NCBI GenBank assembly: GCA_022791495.1
Contig: JAAVZE010000046.1
Location: forward strand, 1 to 48,964
Reading direction: 5' to 3'
DNA: 48,964 bases
Origin: Eubacterium sp.
GTDB lineage: Bacteria; Bacillota; Clostridia; Lachnospirales; Lachnospiraceae
Part shown: one piece after another, positions 26,260 through 35,441 of the stretch
How positions within the stretch are numbered: the stretch's first letter is position 1
How the letters are laid out: every line of letters starts with the position of its first letter
Translations under genes and position numbers: made by a program
The notes under the pieces: model-generated
Databases searched by the model: none
Seen by the model: only the letters and a program-made list of their open reading frames with translations
What the model was told of the DNA's origin: nothing

Positions 26260-27486
26260 TCATATCTCCACTACCTCCTGTTCCAGTTTACAATTCTGTT
26301 CCAGCATATAGGCCAGGGTATCCCGGTAATCCTCCACAGCCGTCCCCTCTGCCACCTGCCTCGTCAGTTCATCATACAGTGACTGAAGCCGTCTGCGATC
26401 ATTCCCAGTCAGGGGCATGGTGCTTCCCCGATATTTCTCCAGCACTTTTCTATCCATCATCAAGGACATGAAAGAGATCCCTGTCTTTTTCTTTAGATGT
26501 TCTAATATGTAAAAACCTCCGGCATCGATGTCTCCGAAGTGGCGGTATTCCTTATGTGAATTCTGCTTATATAGGAACAGGAGAAACTCCCGTTTTACCT
26601 TATTGTGGAATCCCCCCAGGTAGACCACAAAGTCGCTGCCGGAAGGGAACTCATGAAAGGTGGTCAGATTCTCAATCGTGACAACCCGCTCTCCCAATAC
26701 CTCTGCCTGCCGCAATTCCTTTAGGGAACTGGTGGAAAGGGCCAGATCACCTTCGATTTGGGACAGGTCTATCCTCTGTGACCCGAGGCGGATCCGGGCA
26801 TTCCCTTTCATCACGACATAGGTCGGCGTCCGGACAATGCCGCATTCTTCTAACACAGAGTCCTTGTCTCCGTATTCGCCATAGCGGAATAACAAGGCTT
26901 TCAACCGGGGTGCCAGTTTCTCAAGACGTTTTGAATTCGCAAAAAGTTGTATGGAAAGGGTGCGGATAAATATTTCCTGTTCATTGGAAAGTGCTGCAAC
27001 CGCCAATTTTAGCAGATCTCTGTAATCCTCCAGATCCTGTTCATAGTATTCGACGTTCTTATTACCCGCTATCCGCTCTTTCTGCACTTCGATATAATCC
27101 CATAACGGCTGCAGTCTCCCGTCACCCCTCTGGGATTCATGGCACAATTCTTCCCAGAGCTCCGTGATGTGCGCCTGTTCTTCTTTCCGTGGGGTGCGCC
27201 CCAAGGCTTTGTAACATTCATCCAGCCTGTCCCGATTTAAAACCACCTTTTTCAGAATACCATTTCTTTCTCTTTCCAGAAAAACAAAGGAAAGGTTTTC
27301 TAATTCCTCCAGGGACTCATTGACACGGCAGAAGAAATCATACTCCGAGTCGTCCTTATACCGGGGAAACAGCCTGTCCACCGGGACGCTGAAACTCTGG
27401 CTGACCTTGTTGATCTCTAAAAATGTTTTACTTTTTTCGTATAAATCTAACAGGTGCTGCAGCACCTTACCCTGTAACTGGTTCAC
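26260..27486 (-). CDS. jetD: Wadjet protein JetD (TOPRIM nuclease)
   Basis: Nuclease subunit of the Wadjet (MksBEFG-like) anti-plasmid system. By family knowledge it cleaves circular DNA once the SMC motor has extruded it. GTG at 27486 overlaps the jetC stop by four bases (GTGA), so translation is coupled. The 408 residues have an N-terminal arm and winged-helix region (about 1-200) and a C-terminal TOPRIM domain with Glu272 (VVTIENLTTFHEF) and Asp319/Asp321 (HFGDIDAGG), the metal ligands. All key residues are present. It is last gene of the jetABCD operon. Confidence 0.93.
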   Translation of the reverse strand: MNQLQGKVLQHLLDLYEKSKTFLEINKVSQSFSVPVDRLFPRYKDDSEYDFFCRVNESLEELENLSFVFLERERNGILKKVVLNRDRLDECYKALGRTPRKEEQAHITELWEELCHESQRGDGRLQPLWDYIEVQKERIAGNKNVEYYEQDLEDYRDLLKLAVAALSNEQEIFIRTLSIQLFANSKRLEKLAPRLKALLFRYGEYGDKDSVLEECGIVRTPTYVVMKGNARIRLGSQRIDLSQIEGDLALSTSSLKELRQAEVLGERVVTIENLTTFHEFPSGSDFVVYLGGFHNKVKREFLLFLYKQNSHKEYRHFGDIDAGGFYILEHLKKKTGISFMSLMMDRKVLEKYRGSTMPLTGNDRRRLQSLYDELTRQVAEGTAVEDYRDTLAYMLEQNCKLEQEVVEI

Positions 27487-30400
27487 AGATCATATTCCTC
27501 CACAATGCTGTTTTGTCCCATCCGGATCGCAGTCAGGATCGTGCCCACCTGCTCGCCGATGATCTCGATCTTGGCCGGCGGAGTTGCCAGGATCACCTGA
27601 AGCCCCAGCCCATTGAAAAAGTCCATCATGGACTGGATGCGCTCGTCATCCATCTTGTCAAATGCCTCATCCAACAGCATCAGACGCACACTATTGCCAT
27701 AGTGGTACAGCTGATAAAAGGAAGCCGCGATGGCCACGTAATAGGGAACCTGTGTCTCGCTGCCGCTCTTTTCACCGTAAATATCAGAAAACCGCTGCAC
27801 GGAACCATCTTTTTTATGGATCTCGATGTCATAGTCCAGATAGGAGCGATAATCCGTATATTCCTCCACAATTTTATTTCCATTGTCATCACGGGTCATC
27901 AGTTTGTCAAACAGATCGGACATCTCTTCCTTATACTCCGCTTCAAATGCATTGGTCCAGAGATTGACGCCTTCGTGATTATTTTCCGATGTGATCATCC
28001 GGTAAAGGCCTTCTTTGTTTTTATCAAAGCTGATCTTAAAATGATAGTTATCATCCCCATAATAGATATTGCTCAATGCCTTGTTCAGACTGCGGAACTC
28101 ATTTCGAGCCGCCTCAATATGCTCTTTCATCCGGGACAAAAAGTCGCTGCGGAAAATTTCCTCACAATCTTCTTTCGCAGATTTTAGTTTCTCCTCGTAC
28201 CGGATAATGTCCACGGACTGCAGTTTTTGTCTGGCCTCCCGATATTCCGCCATCCCCTCTGTGCCCGTCATAAAATCCAGGGTGTAATTCTGATTAAACT
28301 GCATCTGCAATGCCCGGAGGCCGTGACTGCCGTTCAGCAGCTCATCCCTCTCATTCACAAACTGGGAATGCTGCGGGGCAAAATTTTCTGCGATCTTCCG
28401 CGCCGATTTCGTCTTATGGTTCTGCTGGTATTTTTCCTCCGCTTCTTTGTAGAGAAGACCCTCGGCATCCGATTGCTCCTGCAGCTGCCGTAAAAGAGAT
28501 TCGGATTCCTTTCCCATCCGGAGAGCTTCCTTCTCCGACTGTTCAATCTGGTTATCCAGCCGCATATTCTCTTTGCCAAGGGCATCCCTTTCATCCCGCA
28601 ATTTCTTTATTTCCTGCTGTTTTGCCTCCAGGCGGATCGTGAGTTCTATCAGCGTGGGGTCATTGGAAGCGGCCTTTAGTTCCGCTTCTGCTCCCGCAAG
28701 CTGTCCCTGCATATCCAGGAGATTTTCCGGAGCATACAAATACAGTTTGATCAGCTCCAGCTTTACTTCCCCGGCACTTTTCCTGACCTCAGAATACTGG
28801 GTTACCTTCTCCCGGAGCATGCTTCGCTGCCCGGTCATATCCTCAATCTCTTTCTTTACATTCTCGATCTGTACGCGGTATGCATTCTGGCCGATAAAGG
28901 GGTTCTTATAGTGTGCCGGATTAATGTGCCGCACCACATAGCCCTGATAGAGCATACACTCCGGCGTGATGGACACCGCATAATCCCCCAGCTCTCCCAC
29001 CGTATCACAGCGCATAACACGTCCCAGTATATAGTTTGCATAGGCTCTGGCATAACGGTTTTCGCTCTTAACCACATAGGCCAGCGACTGCTGTTCAACT
29101 TCACCATCCAGCGGAAGTTTTTTACTGTTGATAATACCGGCGGTATGGATCCGGCTGCGTTTTTTATCGTATACCTCCAGTGCCACATCGTAGTACTCCG
29201 GCTCTACCACCAGATAAAATTTCTGGGTGTGAAGATACCCTTCCACCGCATTGCTCCATTTCGTATCGGTAATTTCCAGCAATTCAGAAAGAAAATACAC
29301 CCCTGAGAGGATACCCCGTCTGGCAAACTCCTTTTCCACTGCATTCTTCAATCTTCCAGCATACTCCGGGTAGGGAAGGATCTGTTTTTTCAATTGTCGC
29401 AGACGCTCCTGGCAGGCGTCAATCCCATCAGAAATAACACGCATCTCTTCAGAGTATCTCGCCCATTCCAGCTCCAGTTCCTTTTGTTCCTTCTGTAAAA
29501 ATGCCTCCAGTTTCTCCATGATGGCATTCTTTTCCTCTTTCTCTCCCACATCCTTCAGGCACTCCCACTGCCTCTTGCTGACCGGTTCATAACCCAGTCG
29601 GGATACATTCCTAAGATATTCTCCCAGCCGCTGAAGCTGCTCCTCCAGCTTCTTCTTTTCCTTTTCTTTTTCTGTGATGGACAACTGCAGGGAGGCAATC
29701 TGCTTTTCTGCCTCTGCCCGCTGCCGGTTAGATGTGTTTGTCTCCTTATCCACGTTAATGGCGACAATCTGTTCTTCCACATTTCTTATGTTCCGCTCCA
29801 GGAGATCCAGCGCCTCGTTATTAGACTGCATTATCTGCCTTTTCAGACGGATCTGCTTCATGAGTCCCTCCCGTTCTTCCTGAAGGGCAGAACAGTTGGC
29901 GATCTGCAGAAGAATTTCATTCACCCGGATCGAATATTCCTTTGCCTCAATCTCGTCATGCTTCGCAATAATCTGTTCCAATCCTGCAAGCTGTCTCTTT
30001 GAACGGTCCAGAATGCCTTCCAGCTCGCTTAAGGTCTCTATATTTTCCCGAAGCGCCGCCACATCGATCTGCTTCTCCGATAGTACAAACTTATTAATAA
30101 ATTCTTTCACATTATCCATGGGCTTAAATGCCAGTGACTTGGGAATGATGTCAAAGAATTTATCATCCAGGTTTCCGAGGCGCCGCTTAAAACGCTCCCT
30201 GGCCGCCTGTTTCTGATCAATATAACGGATCTTACGGCCATTTACACGAAATTCTGCTGCCAGCGCCGGCCGCTGTCCCACGGTAAAGGATAATGCTTCC
30301 AATCGGCACTCTTCCACATACCATCTGGTTGCCACCGTACTTTCCTCATCCGGCGAGAGCATATGTACGCCAATAACAAAATATCGGTCATCCTTTTCTT

Positions 30401-30701
30401 CATAAAACTCTAATGCTACGTTAGCAGGTACCGCATTTTTCCTGAGATACGTCTCCCCTACATTTCCCATTTTACACCGCACATATCCCTTGAGATTCCG
30501 GTTTCCCTTTTCGTTTGCCGCCGTATTAAACCGACGTGTATTGGTTGTCAACACAAGCTGGACCGCATCCAGTATGGTAGATTTTCCTGCCGTATTTTCT
30601 CCGCTGATCAGGGTGGAACCATGAAAAGCTATTCTCTCATTTTCAAAATAGTGCCAGTTAATCAGCTGCACTCTCGTCAAAATTTTCTTCTGATTCTCCA
30701 T
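27483..30701 (-). CDS. jetC: Wadjet protein JetC (SMC/MukB-like ATPase)
   Basis: Loop-extruding SMC-like motor of Wadjet. ATG 30701 is preferred, with GGAGG eight bases upstream; an ATG at 30719 precedes that site. The 1072 residues show an N-terminal head with Walker A GENTAGKSTILDAV (about residue 40), long coiled coils (about 255-460 and 640-860) around a hinge (about 480-620, NAVEGYLHTQKFYLVVEPE), and a C-terminal head. That head has the ABC signature region (EKSGSETQVPYYVAIAASF) and Walker B LMLLDEAFDKMDDER. It overlaps jetB by 44 bp and jetD by 4 bp. The ATPase residues look intact. Confidence 0.95.
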   Translation of the reverse strand: MENQKKILTRVQLINWHYFENERIAFHGSTLISGENTAGKSTILDAVQLVLTTNTRRFNTAANEKGNRNLKGYVRCKMGNVGETYLRKNAVPANVALEFYEEKDDRYFVIGVHMLSPDEESTVATRWYVEECRLEALSFTVGQRPALAAEFRVNGRKIRYIDQKQAARERFKRRLGNLDDKFFDIIPKSLAFKPMDNVKEFINKFVLSEKQIDVAALRENIETLSELEGILDRSKRQLAGLEQIIAKHDEIEAKEYSIRVNEILLQIANCSALQEEREGLMKQIRLKRQIMQSNNEALDLLERNIRNVEEQIVAINVDKETNTSNRQRAEAEKQIASLQLSITEKEKEKKKLEEQLQRLGEYLRNVSRLGYEPVSKRQWECLKDVGEKEEKNAIMEKLEAFLQKEQKELELEWARYSEEMRVISDGIDACQERLRQLKKQILPYPEYAGRLKNAVEKEFARRGILSGVYFLSELLEITDTKWSNAVEGYLHTQKFYLVVEPEYYDVALEVYDKKRSRIHTAGIINSKKLPLDGEVEQQSLAYVVKSENRYARAYANYILGRVMRCDTVGELGDYAVSITPECMLYQGYVVRHINPAHYKNPFIGQNAYRVQIENVKKEIEDMTGQRSMLREKVTQYSEVRKSAGEVKLELIKLYLYAPENLLDMQGQLAGAEAELKAASNDPTLIELTIRLEAKQQEIKKLRDERDALGKENMRLDNQIEQSEKEALRMGKESESLLRQLQEQSDAEGLLYKEAEEKYQQNHKTKSARKIAENFAPQHSQFVNERDELLNGSHGLRALQMQFNQNYTLDFMTGTEGMAEYREARQKLQSVDIIRYEEKLKSAKEDCEEIFRSDFLSRMKEHIEAARNEFRSLNKALSNIYYGDDNYHFKISFDKNKEGLYRMITSENNHEGVNLWTNAFEAEYKEEMSDLFDKLMTRDDNGNKIVEEYTDYRSYLDYDIEIHKKDGSVQRFSDIYGEKSGSETQVPYYVAIAASFYQLYHYGNSVRLMLLDEAFDKMDDERIQSMMDFFNGLGLQVILATPPAKIEIIGEQVGTILTAIRMGQNSIVEEYDL

Positions 30702-31299
30702 TCCCTCGCCCTCCAGCATACTCCCTCAATTTTTGCTCCGTCAACGCAAAATACGCATTCACATCCTCAACAGGCACCGCCATAATGATCGACGGATAAA
30801 TAACAATCCGCGCGTCCGTCTGGGTTACGTCACTATCCAGATTCCGCAGCAGATTATATTTGCGGAACAGGCTGATCATATGCCGCTCCGTTCCTTTATC
30901 CAGAACCGGCTTTGCTTTTATTTTCAACATCGCATACTTTTCCCGTATCTCTTCCATCAGAACCGTAACTTCTTCCGAAAAAGTGGCAAGCTCTTTTCTT
31001 TTTTCTATGTATAACAATCGTATGATTAACAGAAAAATACTCTCATATTTCCCGAGGGACAGCCGCCCCGTGCCAAACTGACTGACCAGGCCAATTACAC
31101 CCTGTTCCTCATTTATTTTCAGATCGTAGCCCAGCAGATCAAAATACGGGATAAACATCTCCTTATTCTGCCGGACAAAAACATACTCTCTCCGTGTATC
31201 TTCCTTTTTCTTCAAAAGAAAGCACTGATTTAACAGCTTATTGGCCGCAACACGAAATTTTTCTTTTTGTGCCACAGACTCTTCAAACATCTCAAACAT
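30658..31299 (-). CDS. jetB: Wadjet protein JetB (DUF4194, kite subunit)
   Basis: MukE-like subunit that binds the JetC head and the JetA kleisin. The start is ATG 31299, one base after the jetA stop, with AAAGGA eight bases upstream. The frame stays open to 31407, but those 36 codons lie inside jetA. The 213 residues match DUF4194: KFRVAANKLLNQCFLLKKKED, EYVFVRQNKEMFIPYFDLLGYDL, then two winged-helix-like regions (TGRLSLGKYESIFLLIIRLLY and RHMISLFRKYNLLRNL). Tight packing with jetA and jetC fits a single translated complex. Confidence 0.93.
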   Translation of the reverse strand: MFEMFEESVAQKEKFRVAANKLLNQCFLLKKKEDTRREYVFVRQNKEMFIPYFDLLGYDLKINEEQGVIGLVSQFGTGRLSLGKYESIFLLIIRLLYIEKRKELATFSEEVTVLMEEIREKYAMLKIKAKPVLDKGTERHMISLFRKYNLLRNLDSDVTQTDARIVIYPSIIMAVPVEDVNAYFALTEQKLREYAGGRGNGESEENFDESAAD

Positions 31300-31300
31300 G

Positions 31301-32698
31301 TCATGTATCCTTTCTGATAATATCAAAATATGGCAGAGAAAAACCGGCAATCTGAGTACGCTCCCTGGTTCTGCGGATGGTATAATTATTTGACCGGTTT
31401 CCGGCATAAATACTAATATAAATGATCCGCAGCAGATCTCTGCGGGACTCTACCGATATTTCATTCACGGCCATCTGAGTACGGTCTTTCAGAATATCCA
31501 TAACATAAGCATTGATGTTTTTCCTGGAAAAGCGATTGCGGTTTTTAATACGGAGCGCCTCCTTATAGAGCTGACGCTCCTCTGCACTCATACGGTTTTC
31601 TTCCGACAGCTCGTCCACCCTGCCCAATGTTTTAGTAACCGGTATACTCTGCAGGGATTCCGGTGAAATATAATTCTGCGGATATAACGCGACAAGATTC
31701 TGTATTTCATTTTCAAACCCATCTTCTATCCCGTCACTATTTAACTGCTCTACATACCGATTTAATATCTGTGATAATTTTCCTTCCAGATTATTCCCAG
31801 TAGCCAAAAGGAACTTCGCCCGCATCACTGCATTTCTCATATACCGTGTATGTTTGCGGTCTATTTCATCTATAATATCGTCCAGACGATAAAAAGAAGA
31901 CTTCACATCCAGAAGCATCTGCACCAGGCGATCATACGCTGCTTCCTCGTCCGTCTCCTCCTCAACCTCTATATATCCAGCCACCGCCCGGTCCATAATA
32001 TCCGGCGTCTCCAATATATACTCCAGCCGTTCGATGATCGCACTCCGGAAGTAGGATATATTCTCACTGGTCTTCATACGCAGATATGCCTTCGAGCCAA
32101 TATTTTTATGATATTCAAAAAAATGATCCAGAATCTCATCCGCCTCCATCTCATTGGTCTGCTTTTCCATATGACGTTTTATACTGGCATTTAACTTTTT
32201 GAGCTCGGACAACAGCCTCTCCGTATTTTCCTGTACCCCCTTAATAATCAGCTCATAAGGTTTACTATACAGATCCTCATTCTGCAGGCTGGCATGAATC
32301 TGGGAAATGATGCCCTGATACTCTGCCTCCTCTTCCCGGATCACCCGGTTCATGCTCTCAATGATTGGGATGGCATATTCATACAGAACAACATTCAACT
32401 GATGATTTGTCTCCTGTTCATATTCTATCCAGCCACAGCTTTTTAACATTGCTATCACACCGTTTGCCTTTTCCCTTGCATCCCGGATGTACGTCTCATC
32501 ATCAAAAGTCATCTCCGAATCGTCTGCCTCAAAATAATCCGATAATATCCTGACAACAATCTCACGGTTTATCCCATAAGAAATCTCTGATTTAAAAGAG
32601 TTAAGAAGCAGCGTTATGCAGTCTGCATACTCCCGTCGGTATTTACTGGTCAACGGCCTGAAAAACTGAGAGGGAAGGATATCAAATAAATGTTTCAC
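31301..32698 (-). CDS. jetA: Wadjet protein JetA (kleisin-like, DUF5716 type)
   Basis: Kleisin (MukF-like) subunit bridging the JetC heads. The start is GTG 32698 (KHLFDILPSQFFRPL), eight bases after AGGAG; the ATG at 32740 would put that ribosome site inside the gene. The 465 residues have an N-terminal winged-helix region (about 1-120, with GWIEYEQE), a long helical middle, and a C-terminal domain (about 370-465, RFSRKNINAYVMDILKDR). They match the type of JetA found with DUF4194 and TOPRIM partners in Firmicutes. It is first gene of jetABCD. No adjacent gene suggests extra subunits. Confidence 0.9.
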   Translation of the reverse strand: MKHLFDILPSQFFRPLTSKYRREYADCITLLLNSFKSEISYGINREIVVRILSDYFEADDSEMTFDDETYIRDAREKANGVIAMLKSCGWIEYEQETNHQLNVVLYEYAIPIIESMNRVIREEEAEYQGIISQIHASLQNEDLYSKPYELIIKGVQENTERLLSELKKLNASIKRHMEKQTNEMEADEILDHFFEYHKNIGSKAYLRMKTSENISYFRSAIIERLEYILETPDIMDRAVAGYIEVEEETDEEAAYDRLVQMLLDVKSSFYRLDDIIDEIDRKHTRYMRNAVMRAKFLLATGNNLEGKLSQILNRYVEQLNSDGIEDGFENEIQNLVALYPQNYISPESLQSIPVTKTLGRVDELSEENRMSAEERQLYKEALRIKNRNRFSRKNINAYVMDILKDRTQMAVNEISVESRRDLLRIIYISIYAGNRSNNYTIRRTRERTQIAGFSLPYFDIIRKDT

Positions 32699-32730
32699 TT
32701 TCTTCTCTCCTTTAACAACTCTTATGATAT

Positions 32731-32759
32731 ATTTTCTCAAATTTTCAAACGGATGTCAA
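32731..32759 (-). promoter_or_regulatory. Possible Wadjet operon promoter
   Basis: TTGACA (32759-32754), 17 bp, GAAAAT (32736-32731). The -35 is consensus and the -10 is weak (4 of 6). Confidence 0.5.
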
Positions 32760-32807
32760 TCCGATATTCCCCAGCAATCAGAAATTTACTCTGTCAGCCT
32801 TTTTTAT

Positions 32808-32847
32808 CAAAAAAAATATGAGCCAATATCAGGTATCAGCTCATATT
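32808..32847 (-). terminator. Terminator of the ferredoxin gene
   Basis: AATATGAGC (32815-32823) pairs with GCTCATATT (32839-32847). On the minus strand it is followed by a T8 run. It ends transcription 12 bp after the ferredoxin stop and insulates the Wadjet operon. Confidence 0.88.
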
Positions 32848-32858
32848 ACTTAACTCTT

Positions 32859-33044
32859 CTATAATACTAAGGCCTTTTTAGGGCAGAAATCTGAACATTT
32901 TCCACATCTTATACACTTATCATCGTCTATAACAGGCGCTTCAAAATCTTCCTGACTTAACGCTCCAACCGGGCAAACATCTACAGCGGGGCATTTGTGA
33001 TTTTGTGGACAGTTCTCAATTACTATTTTTAATTTTTTTTCCAA
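32859..33044 (-). CDS. Small ferredoxin, 4Fe-4S type with altered first motif
   Basis: A 61-residue electron carrier. TTG 33044 is the start, with AAGGAG about seven bases upstream and no ATG available. The second motif is complete (CIRCGKCSDFCP, Cys44, 47, 50, 54). The first reads C-x5-C-x5-CP (Cys12, 18, 24), not the usual CxxCxxCxxxCP. Cys24 plus Cys44/47/50 can hold one 4Fe-4S cluster; Cys12, 18 and 54 leave one ligand short for a second, unless His16 or a 3Fe cluster is used. It is single-gene, ended by a strong terminator, with no obvious redox partner beside it. Confidence 0.88.
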   Translation of the reverse strand: MEKKLKIVIENCPQNHKCPAVDVCPVGALSQEDFEAPVIDDDKCIRCGKCSDFCPKKALVL

Positions 33045-33173
33045 TTTTTTCTCCTTCCAGATTACATAAAAATTATTTTTGACTGTTTTTTCTCTTATTT
33101 TACCATAAAAGCACCTGTTTATCCACTAAAATATTAGAATATGCATCACCTGCCAGCGATACATATATAACAA

Positions 33174-33734
33174 CTACATAGGCTTAAGATTTTTGTTGAG
33201 CCTGTCCACCATCCAGGCGATCCGCTTTTCCCGTCCAGCATCCGTCTTTGCGTCAAAATACGCCCGTGTGTAAGTTTTCTTTACTGATAAAGTCATGGCC
33301 TGAAAATTTGTGAAGGCTGGCTCATATGCTTCCAGCAGTGCAGATAAGAAAGCAATTTTTTCCTCTGTAATCTCCGTAGATTTTGGAGCGTACCACTGAC
33401 CGTTTTTTTTAGCTTCCTCTATTTTTTTTCTTCCAAAATCGGTCATAAGTCCCTGTTCTTCAAGTTTTTGGGTCAACGCCTTATTTTTCTCTGACCATTT
33501 GCTCTTCTCCCTGCGCATAGAAAAATATTTCTTATAAGTTTTATCGTCTATGCGCTGCATCTGCCCGTCAATCCATCCAAAACAAAGAGCTTCTTCAAGT
33601 GCTTCCCCTGCTTTTATTGTTTTCGGACCACCCGCTTTGCCAAACAAAAGCCAAATTCCAGCGTCTGACAGGCAGTGTTCATTCAGCCATTTCCTAAATT
33701 CTTCTCTGTCTGCAAATTGCATCATATTGCTCAT
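33174..33734 (-). CDS. YdeI/OmpD-associated family protein
   Basis: Family of unknown biochemical role, common in Firmicutes and once linked to bacteriocin or stress protection. ATG 33734 has AGGAGG seven bases upstream; the frame extends to 33818 but there is no ribosome site there. The 186 residues show the family pattern: FRKWLNEHCLSDAGIWLLFGK, EALCFGWIDGQMQRID, RREKSKWSEKNKALTQKLEEQG, and the C-terminal AYFDAKTDAGREKRIAWMVD. It has its own promoter about 120 bp upstream and no functional neighbour. Confidence 0.87.
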   Translation of the reverse strand: MSNMMQFADREEFRKWLNEHCLSDAGIWLLFGKAGGPKTIKAGEALEEALCFGWIDGQMQRIDDKTYKKYFSMRREKSKWSEKNKALTQKLEEQGLMTDFGRKKIEEAKKNGQWYAPKSTEITEEKIAFLSALLEAYEPAFTNFQAMTLSVKKTYTRAYFDAKTDAGREKRIAWMVDRLNKNLKPM

Positions 33735-33851
33735 AGGGCACCCTCCTTTATTGCTGATATTTAAACATCCTTTCATCAAAGTTCTACCAGCCAAAGAGAA
33801 TGTATCTTTTTTACTCATACATTTGTCTCTTTAGTAAACTTTACCTTATTT

Positions 33852-33880
33852 AGAATACCACAATACGATTCCAATTTCAA
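33852..33880 (-). promoter_or_regulatory. Promoter of the YdeI-like gene
   Basis: TTGAAA (33880-33875), 17 bp, TATTCT (33857-33852), giving a leader of about 110 nt. Confidence 0.55.
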
Positions 33881-34124
33881 GTTTCCTGCGAATGTTACCA
33901 AATCTGCCTGCCAACTAACTTTTTATTCAGTCTTGAAAGTACAGCCCTTCTTGTGGCACATCAATGGCACTACCATTTCGTATGTATTGGCTGCATTGTA
34001 AGCCCGTATTGACCTATAAGCATCTCAATCTGTCAAAATGTTTTTACATAGTTATGTTTCTTATTTTCCACTCTAAACAACTCCTCAATAAACCGGAAGT
34101 TGCCTAATCTTAATTGGAAATTAT
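33881..34124. other. Spacer with no supported gene
   Basis: About 240 bp between the YdeI-like promoter and the nitrilase-family stop. I see no convincing frame, hairpin with T-run, or repeat. Confidence 0.6.
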
Positions 34125-34967
34125 CTATTTTTTTGCAAGTATCCCATATAATTCTGGACGCCTGTTTTCCAAATTCTGATGCTCCCGTATTTGATATTCC
34201 CTTAACATATTTATGTCTAATTCAGCAAGGAACAATCCCTCTGACTCATCCGTCTCTAATATACAGGTATCTCTTGAATCTGATAATCCTGGCAGATATA
34301 CCACACCGTCAAACAATGTAGAGTGGCCATTGCAATCCGGGTGTGGGGCTGGATAATTGCAGGTTGCAATAGCAAACATATTTTCATATGCACGTCCCCG
34401 GAGCTGTGACAGGCGATTAATCTCCATTGGACAGGCATTCGGCACAAGCACCAACTCCGCCCCTTTGAGCATTAGTATTCTGGCACTTTCCGGAAATTCG
34501 CGGTCATAGCAGATCATGGAACCTACTTTGAGTTTTCCCTTTGCCGTATCCAATTCGGCAACTGTAAACTCGTCCCCCGCACATAATACACTCTCATCAC
34601 CCTCTTCTCCAAAATTACAGATATGTACTTTAGAATACTTGTAAACAGCTTTCCCATGACGGTCATAAAGACAAATTGTATTTCGCGGCTTAAACTCACA
34701 TCTTTCCAGAAAGGTGATTCCAATCGCCATGTCCAGCTCCTTTGCAAGTTCCGCATAACGTGTGACAAATTCACCACCAGCTGGAATAGCCAGTTCATTC
34801 AGCTTTTCCATATCGTAAGGGATATGATACCCACAACTCCACATCTCTGGGAATAAGGCAATATCTGCCCCTAGTTTCTTAGCCTCTTTGCAGTATTGAA
34901 TACCTTTTTCCATATTTTCTTTCACATTCTTAGATGGGAGCAACTGGAGAAATGCAATTTTTACCAT
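34125..34967 (-). CDS. Carbon-nitrogen hydrolase (nitrilase superfamily)
   Basis: Amidase-type enzyme using a Glu-Lys-Cys triad. All three are present: Glu41 in LFPEMW, Lys113 in YSKVHIC and Cys153 in MICYDREFPE. The 280 residues are full length and lack a signal peptide, so the enzyme is cytoplasmic. The RLSQLRGRAYENMFAIATCNYP segment fits branches such as N-carbamoylputrescine amidase-like or omega-amidase-like enzymes, but the substrate cannot be decided. It is followed downstream by untranslated spacer and has no pathway partner next to it. Confidence 0.92.
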   Translation of the reverse strand: MVKIAFLQLLPSKNVKENMEKGIQYCKEAKKLGADIALFPEMWSCGYHIPYDMEKLNELAIPAGGEFVTRYAELAKELDMAIGITFLERCEFKPRNTICLYDRHGKAVYKYSKVHICNFGEEGDESVLCAGDEFTVAELDTAKGKLKVGSMICYDREFPESARILMLKGAELVLVPNACPMEINRLSQLRGRAYENMFAIATCNYPAPHPDCNGHSTLFDGVVYLPGLSDSRDTCILETDESEGLFLAELDINMLREYQIREHQNLENRRPELYGILAKK

Positions 34968-35023
34968 AATATAGACACCTCCTCAGATGTTGATTTGTAG
35001 AACTAAAAAAATTGCAATTTATA

Positions 35024-35260
35024 TTAATTATCTTTATTTACATAGTTGTGTCTCTTAATTCTAACTATTAAATAAAGATAACAACTAAAAGAGATGACCG
35101 CCAGCGTAATTCCAATGGGCATAGCTGCTTCTGAAACTCCATTTATTGCTATACTGATAAATATAAAATCTAAAAATCCGACTATCAATGTAATCAAAAT
35201 ATACTTTATGATTTTAGGAACTTTGGTACTGTTGATTATATCAACAAAAATCCATTCCAT
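35024..35260 (-). CDS. Small two-span membrane protein
   Basis: A 78-residue hypothetical. ATG 35260 follows a G6 run by four bases; an upstream in-frame ATG at 35287 lies inside a hairpin. Two hydrophobic spans are visible (about 19-38, YILITLIVGFLDFIFISIA, and about 45-67, MPIGITLAVISFSCYLYLIV), with a basic C-terminus. No family is recognised. The hairpin at 35276-35313 lies directly before its ribosome site and may affect expression. Confidence 0.6.
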   Translation of the reverse strand: MEWIFVDIINSTKVPKIIKYILITLIVGFLDFIFISIAINGVSEAAMPIGITLAVISFSCYLYLIVRIKRHNYVNKDN

Positions 35261-35275
35261 TTTACCCCCCGATCC

Positions 35276-35313
35276 GCTCAGGCACAAAACGTTATGAAAA
35301 TGGTTGCCTGAGC
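35276..35313. repeat. Hairpin beside the start of the small membrane protein
   Basis: GCTCAGGCA (35276-35284) pairs perfectly with TGCCTGAGC (35305-35313). On the plus strand TTATTTTT follows, like a terminator, yet no plus-strand gene lies upstream. On the minus strand the hairpin ends just before the ribosome site of the gene starting at 35260. Confidence 0.6.
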
Positions 35314-35441
35314 TTATTTTTCCATTATATACTTCTTTGTAGGGAACCCGGTATACAATACATATATAATCAGCCTTACATTATATTCTAAACATATATA
35401 TGTTTTCTTCATTATTTATTCAATCCTTACTTTTCCTCATG

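Noticed and set aside
26215-26262. Terminator after jetD
   Set aside because: A 6-bp inverted repeat (TGTGAA/TTCACA) is present, but the stem is weak and the loop long, so I do not call it.
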